From the NCBI GenBank assembly GCA_021442155.1, contig CM038222.1, positions 112,037,121 through 112,101,120 of the forward strand: 64,000 nucleotides of DNA. The letters run 5' to 3'. This document shows, piece by piece, positions 33,301 through 46,500 of the stretch; the stretch's first letter is position 1, and each line of letters starts with the position of its first letter. The position numbers and the translations under genes are program-made. The notes beneath the pieces were generated by a model, which did not search any database, was not told where the DNA came from, and saw only the letters and a program-made list of their open reading frames with translations. Origin of the DNA: Cymbidium sinense. Its lineage: Eukaryota; Streptophyta; Magnoliopsida; Asparagales; Orchidaceae.

Positions 33301-34500
33301 CTTTTATCACGAGATTGATTTTTATAAGTTTATCAATTATTGAATGGATCTCCTCTTCAAATTATGGCGGTGTATCTTTGATTTGGAGATCATCTGAGGT
33401 TTCTAAACACACATTCTCATAAGAGTTGGTGTTGTGTGAAAAGAAACTATCAAACTCCAAATGATTGGTAACAACTAAACAGTAGTCACTATCATCGACT
33501 GGACCCATTGTACCGAATTCTAGTCCTACTCTTGATTGTACTTCCATGCTTGTATTATTGTACAACTTTTCAAAGTGCTCTGACTGATGCCTGGACCATG
33601 AGTGAGTAACCAAACCTTTCTGTATAAGATTATGAACACAAGGCGAGCAAAAGTCAAATGATAATTCCATTAATTCTTTAAATGTATCCTCCTCAAGTTC
33701 TACATCAACTTTAGAACTTGAGGATGATAATCCCAAAAAGAATATCTTCAGCTTCATATCATTAGAAGACTTAGGGGCTTCCTTAACTACTAAACCTTCA
33801 ACTTTTTGAGATGAAAGGTGGGTGGCTAAGGCCTAATAGTCTCACATAAACGATCAATACTTTTCTTTGCTTGAGTCTTGCCCTTTGCCTTCTCGGAGTG
33901 TCACTCCAATGAAACAGAGGGGTTGGATGGTATACTAATCACATTAGACTCATCCAATCGATTCCAAGTCTATGTGAATAGTAGGGTACTATGAACTAAA
34001 CATAACCTCTATTGATGGCCAACTGTGGGGTCTTCCACCTGAACTGCCTCTATTTCTATCTCTTCCTCTGCCTGGTGGAGGTTGAGTCATTCTACCCACA
34101 TGTCCAAATGATTGAATGAACTGTAGGTGGAATGTGATATGTGGATCTATTTCTTCTTCAATTCTCCTTTCTTGTTCACTTGGATTTTTCTTTTTTTTTT
34201 CTTTTACCTTTTCTTTTTTTTCTTTTACTTCATTTTATTTTACTTTTGAATTTGAGTTTTGTCTAAGTTCATGAGAAATGGTGTTTTGAGGAAGATAGTA
34301 GGTCGCATCCTCATATATCTCAATCTCTCTAAATGAAAATGACTTTTCATCTCCTTTGACACAATACTCAATCCCATCCTTCCTGACCTTCATGCACTGA
34401 TGGAGGGAGGATGGAATTATCTTATTTTGATGTATCCAAGGCCTACCGAGCAAACTGGTGAATGGAGTATTCGAATCAATTATGTAAAACTTGGCTTCAG
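33301..34500 (-). pseudogene. Element A protease-RT linker region
   Basis: Contains an open segment (33362-33757) with LGLSSSSSKVDVELEEDTFK and GLVTHSWSRHQSEHFEKLYN, parallel to B 55394-56134. It also contains a segment after the protease (34235-34453, LGRPWIHQNKIIPSSLHQ), the typical downstream part of a gypsy protease domain. A C/T tract at 34180-34240 codes a lysine/glutamate-rich stretch on the minus strand. Confidence 0.65.
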
Positions 34501-34740
34501 TCTTTCAGTCACATATCTCCAAATGCAACACTATGAAACCTAAAGCCTGGTCACCTTGTTCATTGAATCTTCTCAATATCATCCGATGTCCTCGGAGTGT
34601 GGAGATGTCAATCTTCAAATAGGCAAGGGTCTTTAGACTCATAATGTTCATCGATGCACCTAGATCGATGAGAACTCTAGCTAGTCTGAATCTACCCATG
34701 TCAATTATAATGTAGAGGGGACGGTTGTGCTCCAAGTCCC
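34500..34740 (-). pseudogene. Element A aspartic protease remnant
   Basis: Reads MEHNRPLYIIIDMGRFRLAR followed by VLIDLGASMNIMSLKTLAYL. The retropepsin motif is usually D-S/T-G-A-S; here it is DLGAS, keeping the Asp but changing the next residue. A stop follows HLEICD. The start and context are as in B. Confidence 0.75.
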
Positions 34741-36900
34741 CTAGAAGAAGGTCTTCATCTATGAAAGTGATCCCTTGAGCTTCTCTGTGCCCTCACCTAT
34801 GGTCACCGAGCTAAGCATATCTCAATCAAGGAGAGCCTTGATTAATGATTCCATCATCTCTTGGATAAGACAAGGGCATCATATATGCTTATGACAACTT
34901 TCTTTGAGAGAGACATTGTAGTCCACCTTGGGCTGATCCTCCACAAGCATATCGGGGTGGAGCATCCCGTGGAGGGCTTCATCCTCTAAACCAATGACTT
35001 GTTCCCCCATCTTGAGGTGTCCCTAGGAGGTAGAACCTTGCCACTATGGAGGTTGACTTGTGATCTTGTGGTGGTAATGGAAGATTCTACGCATGTGCTC
35101 ACCTATAGCTTCTCCTATAGGACCCTTAGAATCAAATGATTCTAAGTCTATCTCAAGAGGTGAACTTGTAGTATTTAGAGTAATAAAATCTAACTAAGAA
35201 TTAGAAAGAGGAAGATCAGAATTGTTATAGTTGTTGTTTAGACTTGAAGAGTTATTTAGAATAGATTCAGAAAACCCATCATAAGTGACACAGATGTAAT
35301 TCAAGCTAGCTTTATTCTTTAATTTCTTGGATTTGATAGGAGGTACCAAGTAAAAATCAAGTAAAGTGAGAGGGGTGAGAGATTTGATGCCCTTATCCAC
35401 TAATATAATATGTTTACTGGCAAAAGAAGAACTAGCTGAAATAGTGGTAGCTATTGATGTGGTAGCTGCAACGGTGGACTGGAGGCTGGACTCGATTGGT
35501 GGTTGCACTATTGGGCTATCCCGGGCTTGCACATGCTGCTATTGCTACTAAGCTCCCTCTTTCCTTGAGTTAGCTTTGGCAACTTGCAAACCTTCCTTGA
35601 TGTTGGAGGTTTGAGCTTACTCATGAACCTGTAAGGAAAGTCTCTTAATTTTTTGAGTAATCTTTTTGAAGGTTTTGGATAAAGAGATATCCCAACCTTC
35701 TTTGGTTTTGGAAGGATTGCAGTTATCCCTAGGGATTACCCTAATGGAACTGGATGGTTGTTCCACAAGATATTCTTTCAAGATAACTATAGCATATGTC
35801 TTGAAGCTATGTTCAAGCTAGTCCTTGAATGTGAAATCCCAAAACATGACCTAGCATAGGTGGTAGGGAAAAAGTTAGATCATTTTTTGCCAACTTCACT
35901 TCAGTTCTAGTTTGCTAAAAGGTAGGTTTATTTAAGAAATTCTTAAAGATTTTCCTAACTACCTCCCTCTTAAATGAATATGGTTTGTTTAGTTTATCCA
36001 TAAGAGTAGGAGGATGGTAGATACCTGGGGTGGGTATGTGTACCACTGCTGTTGATGATGTGGCTGGGAGGAGGTGGTCATGGAGGCCATGAGCCAGGGG
36101 TTGCCTGGGTGGTGAGGAGCATAATCGATATGGAGAGCATGAGGTGGTCATGATCTCACCGATCTCTAGCTTGCTTATCTACCATTATCACTATTCCGCT
36201 TCTTCATATATCTTTGGTTTCACTTTGGTAGTTGAAAGCAACTATTTGGCTCTCAAGCTAGCCTTGTTGATTAATTTCTCAAAAGTTTTGATGTAAAACT
36301 TAAGAATGAAGGCGACATATGGATATTCTTAGAGAATCTCAATGGTGTGTCGCTTAGAAAGTGCACATTTCATACTCAAATTATGCCATTGAGAATATAA
36401 TCAAGGGACTCACTGGTGTTGTTGTGCTACGATGAGATCACCTACAATAACCTTTTGCTGTGCTCGAGCAAACCTCTTGATGAAGAGTTTCCCCAACTCA
36501 ACAAAAGTCTTTACTGAACTATTAGAAAGTTCAACATAATAATCAAAAACTATCCCTGCTAGGTTACTGACAAAGAGGCAGAATAACAAAGCATCATTGC
36601 CACTGGTGTTGCAATAATTAGCCCTGAAGTGTGCAATATGCTGCCTTAGGTTTCCACTATCATCAAAACTCTTGAAGGAAAGTGGCATGAAACCCTTAGG
36701 ATATTGGATTGCATCAAATTCCTCTAGGTAGGATCTACCCTTTGGAACTGATGATCCTTCTCGGGCTTGAGCCAATGCTTCCTTCATCTGCTGCTCAACC
36801 ATGGACTTGATATATTTTTTCTGTATGGAGGTACTATCCACTACCTTCCTATACATGCTGGTGTTACCTTACTCTACTAGAGGTAAAGTCTTGGTTGGGT
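34741..36900 (-). pseudogene. Element A gag remnant
   Basis: 36410-36856 is open and carries the retrotransposon gag core: VEQQMKEALAQAREGSSVPK, DAIQYPKGFMPLSFKSFDDS, IAHFRANYCNTSGNDALLFC and ELGKLFIKRFARAQQ. Downstream are KPYSFKREVVRKIFKNFL (35915-36151) and a serine/threonine-rich linker (35194-35532) leading to the protease. Shifts and stops separate these pieces. Gag would form the particle in the cytoplasm. Confidence 0.78.
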
Positions 36901-38490
36901 CCAAGACATGCACCAACTCTGGCTGACTAGTCTCAACTGTGGTAGGATGAACTGTTGGGGCTTATTTCTTCAATGCTAAGACAACTACTAACAAGTCCTC
37001 GAGCCTCTTCTCCATCCTTTCTATCTTTCTATCTTTCTACTTTATTTGTGCTAGGAGGTGTTGGGTCGAGTGGGCTGTGTCTTCTTACTCAGGCTTAACA
37101 CCTTCCATAGCTCTCAGAGGGATCCTGTATCTACCATGCAAACCCCCGAAGTCTCCCAATAAATCATCTTCATTGGGATCAAAGCGATCTTCTCCTCATC
37201 ACCACCATATCCTAATTTCTTTCTTTTCTACAAGATAATGTGCCACTATCTCCTCGAGAATGATCAATCTGAATGGGCACAAATGATTTAATCGGTGATC
37301 ACATCATGTACTTGAGGCACCGACCTCACCAAAGAATCAATTATGAGGATTGTACTCATTAAGAGACACTCCTAACTGCCACCGACTCAAAGGGGTGACA
37401 CTCTAGAGGTTCTACTATCATGCAACTAGGCTATCATCTCCCTCTAAAATATTTCACCATCTCCATATCCTACCGATCTGGTGGTGAAGGGATGACCACT
37501 ATGGGTCGCCATTCTCCGCACATAACTAGGAAGGTCGAGCAGAGAGCTTGGTCTCACAGAGGTGGTGTAGATGGAATAGGATCTCGGCCATATGATCACC
37601 CACCAACGGGGTACGCTTCTCCCCAAATGTGGCCTTCATGGCCTTGATGGAACCGAGATGTGCAGAATGGGTGACAACAGATGGAGATGGTGGTGGAGAC
37701 CACCAACTCTCTCAGGACATAGATCCTCTTCCTATGATGGGTCATCCCTATAAGAAGAATGCTTTTGTGATGGTAGCAGAGCGATCGAAAATGTGAAGAG
37801 GCCGACTGACCAACCTCCGCTTCCCTTATGAGTGATAGTGGGCCTCTTGCCCTCTCTCAAGATGTTCCCCATGCTATGGGGATGATGATCTCAAATTAAG
37901 CTGACTTAGAATGCACAGCTCGCCAACCCGGCATAAAATTGATCGAGGTCGATATGACCTCTCCTCACAAACTGGAACACTGGTGGAGGTGAAGTGATCC
38001 TCTAGCATCCTCTCTCAACCAGAGAGGATAAATTGGTTCAGTAACGAGGTGATCGAGTACCTCTCTACAACGGATCATGTGGCCTCCATCTCCTAATCAT
38101 GGTATGATATCACTTAATCATGGTTTTTTATTTCTCCTCAGGTAAAGATGAGTGGACTAACTAGACCCAACCTCAAAGGTTGGGAGGCACCTCTGATCGA
38201 GGAGCCTTACCTTTAGAGGGTGCCAATGAGTGGGTGCTAGCCCATCAAAGCACGAAAATCACGAATGCAGGCTATCATCATTACCGCTAAAACTAGTATG
38301 CTTCCCTCTTTAATGAGGAGATATCAAAATTATGGTAAATGAATGATGACCACCGCCACCACCAGCCTATGACAGTTATGAGGGGAGTGCCCTCAGGTGA
38401 TCTTTACCCCTCAAAGCCAAAATGGATAAGGTGTGCATGACTGGGGAGATTGGCTGATCCAAGGCCAAGTCCATGCCATGGGAAAGTGAA
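36901..38490 (-). pseudogene. Element A region upstream of gag (ORF1-like or gag N-terminus)
   Basis: GC-richer than its surroundings and aligned with B 59300-60900. The 5' end on the minus strand reads like KFVFTF followed by a hydrophobic/charged stretch, as in B. No single long frame survives and I do not recognise a domain. Ogre-type elements carry an extra ORF before gag, so this may be its relic; that is an inference. Confidence 0.45.
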
Positions 38491-38599
38491 CACAAACTTC
38501 GAGCCTTCCATTTCTAATCAATCAACCGCAAAATTGAAAGATCAACTAGCTATAACTTGACTGAATTGAGAATGAAAATGAGCTTGGATTAGATTTCTA

Positions 38600-40080
38600 T
38601 TTTTGTTAATTTTTGAATTTGAACTTAAGATTTGAACCCACATCCAACATCTTGGAAGTGTTAAGTGGGGTTCAAATAGATTAGAAAAGATTTAGAAATT
38701 TGATTGGATAGAGGAATTTTTGAATATGAATTCAAATTCAATAAATTTTGGTATGTTGAAAAGTGGGTTCGAATATTTTTAGAAAGATGCTTCTATAGGT
38801 TAATATTTGAAATTAGATTTTGATTTGAGGACCCTTCCCTTTAACAAATTTGGGTATGTTAAAGTAAAGGTCAATTAGTTTTCTTTTTTCATTTGGTATT
38901 TTAGAAGTTTACTTAGCAAATTTGGATTTGCTAAGTGAAGTGTTTGAAAATAGTTATTTCTTTTTTTGTGAATTGTTGTTGATTTTGAAAATTGGAATTT
39001 CCACTTAGCAAATTTAGGTATGCTAAGTGAAGAACCCAAGTGTGTTTTGTTTTTGAAAGATTTTTGAAAAAGAGGATTGTTGCTTAGCAATTTAGGTATG
39101 CTAAATAAAGGATCCAATGTGATTGATTTTGCTCTCTTGATTTTTGGAAAGAGAATTTTTACTTAGCAAATTTAGGTGTGCTAAATAGGAGATCCAAGTG
39201 TGCTTTTATTTTGATTTTGTTGAAAAGAGGATTCTTAGCAAATTTAGGTATGCTAAGGAAATCCAAATGTGTTTTATTTTGAATATTTTGAAGAGAGGAT
39301 CCTTAGCAAATTTAGGTATGCTAAGGAAATCCAAATGTGGTTTGATTTTGAAAAAGAGGATTTTCACTTAAGAAAATTTGGGTATGCTAAATGAAAGATC
39401 CAAATGTTGTTTCATTTTTGAAAAGGAGGATTGTCACTTAGCAAATTTGGGTTTGCTAAATGAATGATCCAAATGTTGTTTTAATTTTGGAAAGATGGTT
39501 GTTAATTTTTATTTTTTAAAATGTGTTTCTTGATTTTATTTTTGAAAATATGATTGTTGTTTCTTATTTTGAAATGAAATGTTCATTCAGTAAATTGAGT
39601 ATATTGAATGGAGATATTCATTTGTGCTTTTTGAAAAATATGATTGTTGATTTTGGTTGAAAATGAAAACTTTCATTCAAGAAATTTGAGCATATTGAAT
39701 GGAAGTGTTCATTTGTGCTTTTGGAAAATTTGATTATTGATTTTGACTGAAAATGAAAACCTTCATTGAATAAATTTGAGTATATTGAATTAAAGTGTTC
39801 ATTTGTGTTTTTGGAAAATGTGATTATTTATTTTGATTGAAAATGAAAACCTTCATTTGATAAATTTGAGTATATTGAATTAAAGTGTTCATTTGTGCTT
39901 TTAGAAAAAATGTGATTATTGATTTTGATTGAAAATGAAAACCTTCATTCAATAAATGTGAGTATATTGAATGAAAGTATTCATTTGTGCTTTTAAAAAA
40001 TATGATTGTTGATTTTGAATTTTAGAAAGTGAAGTCCTCATTTAATAAATTGAATAAGGAAGTTCACTTGTGCTTTTTGA
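38600..40080 (-). repeat. Element A leader array of inverted-repeat hairpins
   Basis: At least 15 units, spaced about 55-130 bp, each with a short inverted repeat around an AAATTTNGGTAT-like loop. Perfect examples: CTTTAACA (38839-38846) with 38857-38864; ACTTAGCAAA (38911-38920) with 38927-38936; CACTTAGCA (39002-39010) with 39021-39029; TCCTTAGCA (39300-39308) with 39319-39327; CATTCAATA (39946-39954) with 39965-39973. Stem sequence changes along the array while pairing is kept. Non-coding leader between primer site and gag. Confidence 0.85.
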
Positions 40081-40550
40081 AAAGAATGATTTTGGATATT
40101 ATTATTATTTTATTTTATAAAAAATCCTAGATATAATAATCAAGAAGATTGTTAGATGAGGTTGGTTTGCAAATTTTGTTTGTGAAAATATTTTATTATG
40201 TGCATTTTGAAAAAGTGCTTTTTGGAAAGATGATGTTTTTTCATAAAAGAATTTATTCTTTATTTATTTTTGGGATGAACCTTTCCTTACCATAGAAATA
40301 GTAAGGATGAAGTCTTTAGTTATTTTTTTTATTCAATTTTTATTTTCACCTATTGGGGAACCTAATAGGGTTTTAAGACCTACATGGAATGAGGTCCTAA
40401 AATCTAAAGATGTTGGCTAGCTTAGCTTAAGGATGAAATAAACTAAGTGCCAATAGAAAAGAATGATAGTCTTAGATTCATATAAAATACAAACCCACTA
40501 TCAATACTTGAAGACAATAATCATTTACCAAAGACGGAGGGAGGAACTTT

Positions 40551-40567
40551 CCCCAGCGGAATCGACA
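40551..40567 (-). other. Element A primer binding site, tRNA-Arg type
   Basis: The plus strand reads CCCCAGCGGAATCGACA, close to the 3' end of a plant arginine tRNA (CCCCAGYGGAGTCG plus CCA), so the minus strand is complementary to that primer. It sits 8 nt from the 5' LTR edge at 40576. Two or three mismatches are present. Confidence 0.8.
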
Positions 40568-40575
40568 GAAAAATC

Positions 40576-43500
40576 TATGGTGAAATTATTCCCACCTTCA
40601 TCTATCCTTTTAGAGAGGATAAATAAAAATAGAATTATACGCCTTTTGGTCAGGACACCATGTAGATCCGCAGATGTTCTTATTAGGGTGATCGGGTACG
40701 ATATCGAGGAGAGGTGTACTATCTTCAAAGGTAGAAGTCACCACCCTACAATGGACCTAATCACAATAAGGACTCTAAGGACTAATGGGTCTTCATATGT
40801 ACCGAGATTCTTCCCTACTTTACATGGAAAAGTAAAGTAGGTTTATTTTAAATCGGGTTCATTAAGTTCTACAGGTAATCATAGTTAATTACATCTAAGG
40901 AATGAGATTCCATAAGAATACTCGATTAAGGTAAATGATCATTATCTCCAAAGATTTTAAGGACTATCAATAAATTAGTTTATTTTGGAAGATAAATGGG
41001 ATTGATCAAGAGAGAGAGTTATTATCAAGCCAAAGGAAGATAGGAGATGTTCACGATGCTAGGAAACCTAGCGAGCAACTATCCTATAGTTGGTATTTAC
41101 AATTTTAAAATTTGAAAAGGATTTATTTGTTTGAGTTGAATTTTTATTAGAAATTAAGGGCTTATAATTCCATGATGCAAGATCATGGAAATGCGTAAGA
41201 GGCAAGGATTTATGCTTTTGGCCCCTAGAAAGGAGAATAAACCTTAGAACCTGAATCTAGGGAGCTTGGGCGAGGGCCAAAAATATGACCTAAATCTAAG
41301 GTGAAAATGGGCATATGGTTTACCTCCACAAGAGAGGATAAATCACCCGACTATTGGACTTACAACCGCCTGTGGTTGGCCGCCAACTAACTCCTCCTAT
41401 GGTTTTAAATTCATGTAGAAGTCATATGCTTTATGCAGATGGGTTATTTATTTAGAAAGAGACTAAGTCCTTAAACTCACTCCTAAAGAGACTAGATCAT
41501 GTAAGGCATGCTTCAATGACCTAAATCTAATGCAAATCATATTACATATTATTTTCATTTTGGACAATCATTTGACTCAGCTTATAGGATTCATATGCTA
41601 ATGCATGAGAAGTAAGATTATCAAAATCGGAGAAGAGGAGTGTTTCCACCATGGCTCTCAAAGGTCAAGCCAATTTTCCGGCAAAGGTGGAAGCCTCCAA
41701 TCAAAGAGTGAAACAAGATGCTTTGTGCATGATGTTATAAAGAAATACTCATCCAAGGGTTGCTAATTCTTTTATCTTGATTTTAACTTAGGCTTTAAAT
41801 GAGGTTATGAGTTATTTATTTTAATTTTGAATTGATTAATTTGGTAGAAGATTTATTTTTCCTAAGAGCCTAATCCATCCGTGCCATACATCAAAGCAAG
41901 GAAAAACTAGAAAACATACCATTTTAAATGCACAAGCTAAACAAACATCAAACAATTTTATAAAGCTAAAAAGAATAAAAGCCATTTGGTCAAGCACCAC
42001 AAACCAAAAAAATAAATTGGGTAGCCAAGCTCTCTTATACAACCCAATTACAAATGAATTACAATTAAGCAATGAATTCATTATTATGGGGTCTTCAAGC
42101 TTCATTTCTTCATTCTTCTTTTCTTCTTCTTCTTTCTTCTTTATTCTTTTGGTTCCTTCTTTTGGATGGTTGGAAGGATTCCAAAGGCTTCACATGGTAC
42201 ATAAGGCATGGCCTCTTATAACCAATGCTCATCCTAATCCCCCATAACAATCATTCCAAAATCCTAATTATAAAAATAAAGGAAAAGTAAATCTAACTAA
42301 AATCTATAAAAATAGATTAAATTAAACAAACCACACATTCCCAAGCATGTATATAAACAAATTGGACTTAGCACCCCACACATGGTAACCAAGTCCACCT
42401 ATATTTGGATTATGCTTAGGTATAAGCAACTGCACATCAAAAGCATATTTTATTAACCTTAAGCACAATCTACAAAAGATAATGATTAGACTAAATCATC
42501 CTACCATTCATTCTATATACACACCCTAACATCCACTAAAACATCACATCATAAAATAAAAGCAAACATCAAATCCATGCACTCTAACATAGACTAGAAG
42601 TGGTGACTTAGCCTAATGTATGTCATGTAAGGTTTGTGTGGTAGGTTTAGCTAGGCTTTAAGGTTAGGATTTTCTAAGTGTGAAAAGGTTCAACTTAGAA
42701 GGATGGTCTCATTTATGTTGTTTAGTTGATTTGTTATTTTATTTCATGATTTGATTTGGTTTGAATGAACCTACTTAATTACTAAAGGTTGTAAAGAGAG
42801 GAAAAGAAGAGAACTTCTCTTCTCCCTACCTTAAGTGATTTCTAAAGGTAGATTCATTAATGATTTTTATTTAGTGAATATTTTTATTATGTATTTTAAT
42901 TAATCCTAAGTTTAGATTTTCTAAATAAACCTAAAAGAAAGGCATTTTAAGATTAAGTAAAGTGAATTACTATCACAAAACACACAATATTTTATTTCTT
43001 TCCCACATGTGTATCATGCACATGAATGAATCTAAGCATATCTATACATGCATGTAAGTATTTAGCACCTTAATAATGAATGATAAGAGATTGCTTAAGG
43101 AAAATTTGGAATGTTTCATGTAGGCATGATTTTGTTAAGTAGAAGAGAGTGATTCTCTTATCCATTTTTCATCATGCACATTTACAAGTATAAAGACATA
43201 AGTGAGTATGATGCCATTATTAACCGGGGTGTAAGGTACAAGACCTACTTAGCTACTTAAAGCCTCACAACCCGTGATTATCAGACTAATATACCACTTT
43301 CTTAAATACAAGCATACAAAAGAAATGAATGGAAAAGAAAGATGCAAAAGTTTGTATTTATTTGTTTGATTTATTTATGTAATTTATATGTGTAGGTGTG
43401 GATTTCCTTCTTTAAGTAATATCATAGGAATGAATAGGAATGGAGTTAGGCAAGTGTTATATTCTTTTCAAATGAACTATATACTTTGCCAAATCCTATT

Positions 43501-46500
43501 CAAAACTATGCTAAAAGAAAGAGGAAAAGTACACTATGCATCTTCATAATATATATATATATTTATATCCACATGCAAGCTTATAAATAATTATAAGTAG
43601 TAATTTTTTAGGTATTTGATTTATAGATTTTGAAAATAATTTTGAATTTAATAGTGATAATAGCCACTTATATTTTTTACTTTAGCAGCCAAAACATGTA
43701 ATTTGACATAAAGAAAATATTTCATTTTGAATTTAATTTTTGGAAAGCATGAATGTATGAAACTCATATGACATACACATTTAGCATGCTAGGAAAGAAC
43801 TAAAATGATGTATTAAGTTTCTGGATTGAACGCCTAAGCATCTACCCAAGAAGGATTGATTAAATTTCTGGATTGATTTTTGGTTTTGAGAATTTGATTT
43901 GATTAATTAAGTAGATCATTAGTGGATTAACCCTTAATAAGATTAGGATTAAGAAAGAAAGGGGGTTTAGTGAATAACCTAAGGAAAATATCCCAAAATC
44001 ATTCCATAAACATCCTAATCACTTAAACAAAGTTTAATTATCTTAATCAAGGAATTAAACCACTATTCATGAACTTAATTAACTTTAATTACATTAAGAG
44101 AGTAATTAAGGGTTAATTAATTAATTTTTTTGATTAACTCATTAATAAATTCCAAAAAATTCAGGGGAGGCAGAAGTCATTCCACTAAACATGTATGAGA
44201 AGTTTGAAATTAATTAATGAAGTCATTAAGGAGTAATTAGGGTCATTAGGTTTTCAAATAAACTCTAATTGAGGTAAATATTTTGCTCAAATTCAAGAAA
44301 AATAATTTTATTAGATTCTCTTCTAAATTATCTTCAAAATGAACCCAAGTTTGTATTTTTTGGATTTATCTATAATTAGTTATGAATTTAGAAACTTTCA
44401 ACTGATTTAAGAGATTTTTTATGAATTCTGCTAATTTATTTTATTAAAATAAATTATTTCACACTCAAAATGCAATATCTTTTAATCCAAAGTTCATTTT
44501 GACTTAACATTTTTATGGTTGGTGTATTTTAACATCGATTTTAATCTCTGAAAATTTTAACTTAATCTGACATGTATTTTTTGTTTAATTAAAGAAATTT
44601 AATTTATACTAAAACTCAAATTAAGCTCAAAATTCTTAGTGAAATTTAGAGATTTTGAGTTTGTTGGATTCTTCTTAGAAAGATGAATCGAACGAGCCCT
44701 TGTTTGTAATTTTTGGTTAAGTATTTTATTTTCTATAAATTTTTGAAGTTTCACATGATTTAAATTATTCTTTGAAATCATAAAATCCGCTCAGCGTCGA
44801 TGTGGCAATGCGGCGATACATGGCACTCACGTGATTGGATGTGCGGTGCCATGTGGCATGCGCGCACGATGCGGTGCTTCATGATTCACGCGCGGTGCCA
44901 CATCAGCCTTTTGAGCAGGAAGACTAGTCAATAGAATGAGAGTGACCCGCAGTTTGCTCTGAACCGTCCGATCGCAGATCAGACATTCTCAATTAGATCA
45001 CATGATCCAGAGGCCAAGGCAATGCGATCGACTTGCGATCTAAACCATCCGATCATCCAAACCGCATGATCGAATGATCCAGATCGCATCAAACACCAAG
45101 GCCCGACGCTGACTGATCCGACGCCCGATCCTGCGAATGGGATTGAACAGCCACCGCCGCGTGAATAGTAATTTTTTTAAAAAAAAAGGGATTCTAAGTG
45201 AAAACTTATCAAAATGGGCTAATTTTCATGTTGATTCGCACCAAAAAAATTCTATTTTCTAATTGGGATGATTTAAAGTAAAATATGAGATTATCTAGGA
45301 TAGATTCTTAAAAATCATGGAAAAACTATCACAAAATGAAGGATTCTAAGGCTGGCTACAGTTTCTGATGGTTACCTCACCAGGAATAATTTTCGGCGGC
45401 GGTGATAACTTAAGTGAGCTGTTGAGTGAGGGAAGAGGCGTTGGAATGAGCTTGGATCTTCTCCTTCATGTTGAAATGAAGTTTCTTTTGGTGATCATCA
45501 TTTCCTCGTCAAAATCTACTTAGTTTTGAAGTATTTCTCATCAAAATGAAGTGGTGGGTGATTGCCAATGGCTTTGGGAGCTCTAGGAGAAGGAGAATGA
45601 GGAATGGGGGTTTGCTTCATCCTCTAAAGCCTCAGAATGAAAAGTGAACAAAAACAAAACTTTTTTGTTTAAAATTTTGGCTCCAAACTCATGTCATTTG
45701 GCTTGGGGTGGTTGGGAATAGAAGAGAATCATTCTAGGTGGCTCCCTATGGTTGGCTAAGGCATGGAAAGTGGTTGCCATGAAGGACAAATGAGTGTCCT
45801 AGCCAAGGGGAGGTGAGTATTCTTCATGCCAAGTGTTCCAATGGGAGAGGTGAGGTAATTTCACCTCCCCATGAGTCATGCTCAACCACTGGGTCAGAAT
45901 GTCCTTGGTGCCTATGTGGACCAATGGATGAGTACCAAGTGGCCAAAGAAGAGAAATGACCAATTGGGAAAGTGGATTTTCTCATGGGATGCCCTTGACC
46001 CAAGGGTAAAGTGGTCATTTAGCATTGAATTTGATTTGGACAGATTTGAAATGAATCAAAAGTAAGTTGGACCAAATTTCATCTCATTTGAAGTTCATTT
46101 GGTTTAATTTGGGTTAATTTGACCCATTTGGGTCAAATCGGGTCAAAATGGGTTAGGTTGACCAATTGATCAAATTTGGTCAAACCAAGAGTTGGGTCAA
46201 GTTCAAATGACTATTTGGAGAATATCAGTTCAATTGTTTTCAATTAATTTGGTTTAATTTGGATTTAAATTAGATTTTGGCCAATTTGACCCTTTATGTT
46301 AATTTGGGCTAAGTTGACCGATTTGACCCAATTGACCAAATTGGCTTGAATCATGGCTTGGTTTGGATTTGGTTGATCATTTGAAATAGATTGGTATCTT
46401 TGTTTCTAATCATTTGGTTTATATTTGATTTTGGCTTGATTTGACCTTTTAAGTCAAGTTGGGTTCATGGTCAATTAGGCTAGGTTGGGTCTAGTTGGCC

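Noticed and set aside
37420..37647. Overlapping plus and minus ORFs upstream of A gag
   Set aside because: No motif and not conserved in the matching part of B; kept only as part of the ORF1-like block.
40463..40840. 125-codon plus-strand ORF across the A primer site and LTR start
   Set aside because: It spans the internal region/LTR border and the same LTR sequence elsewhere (20389-20586) gives a different, shorter frame.
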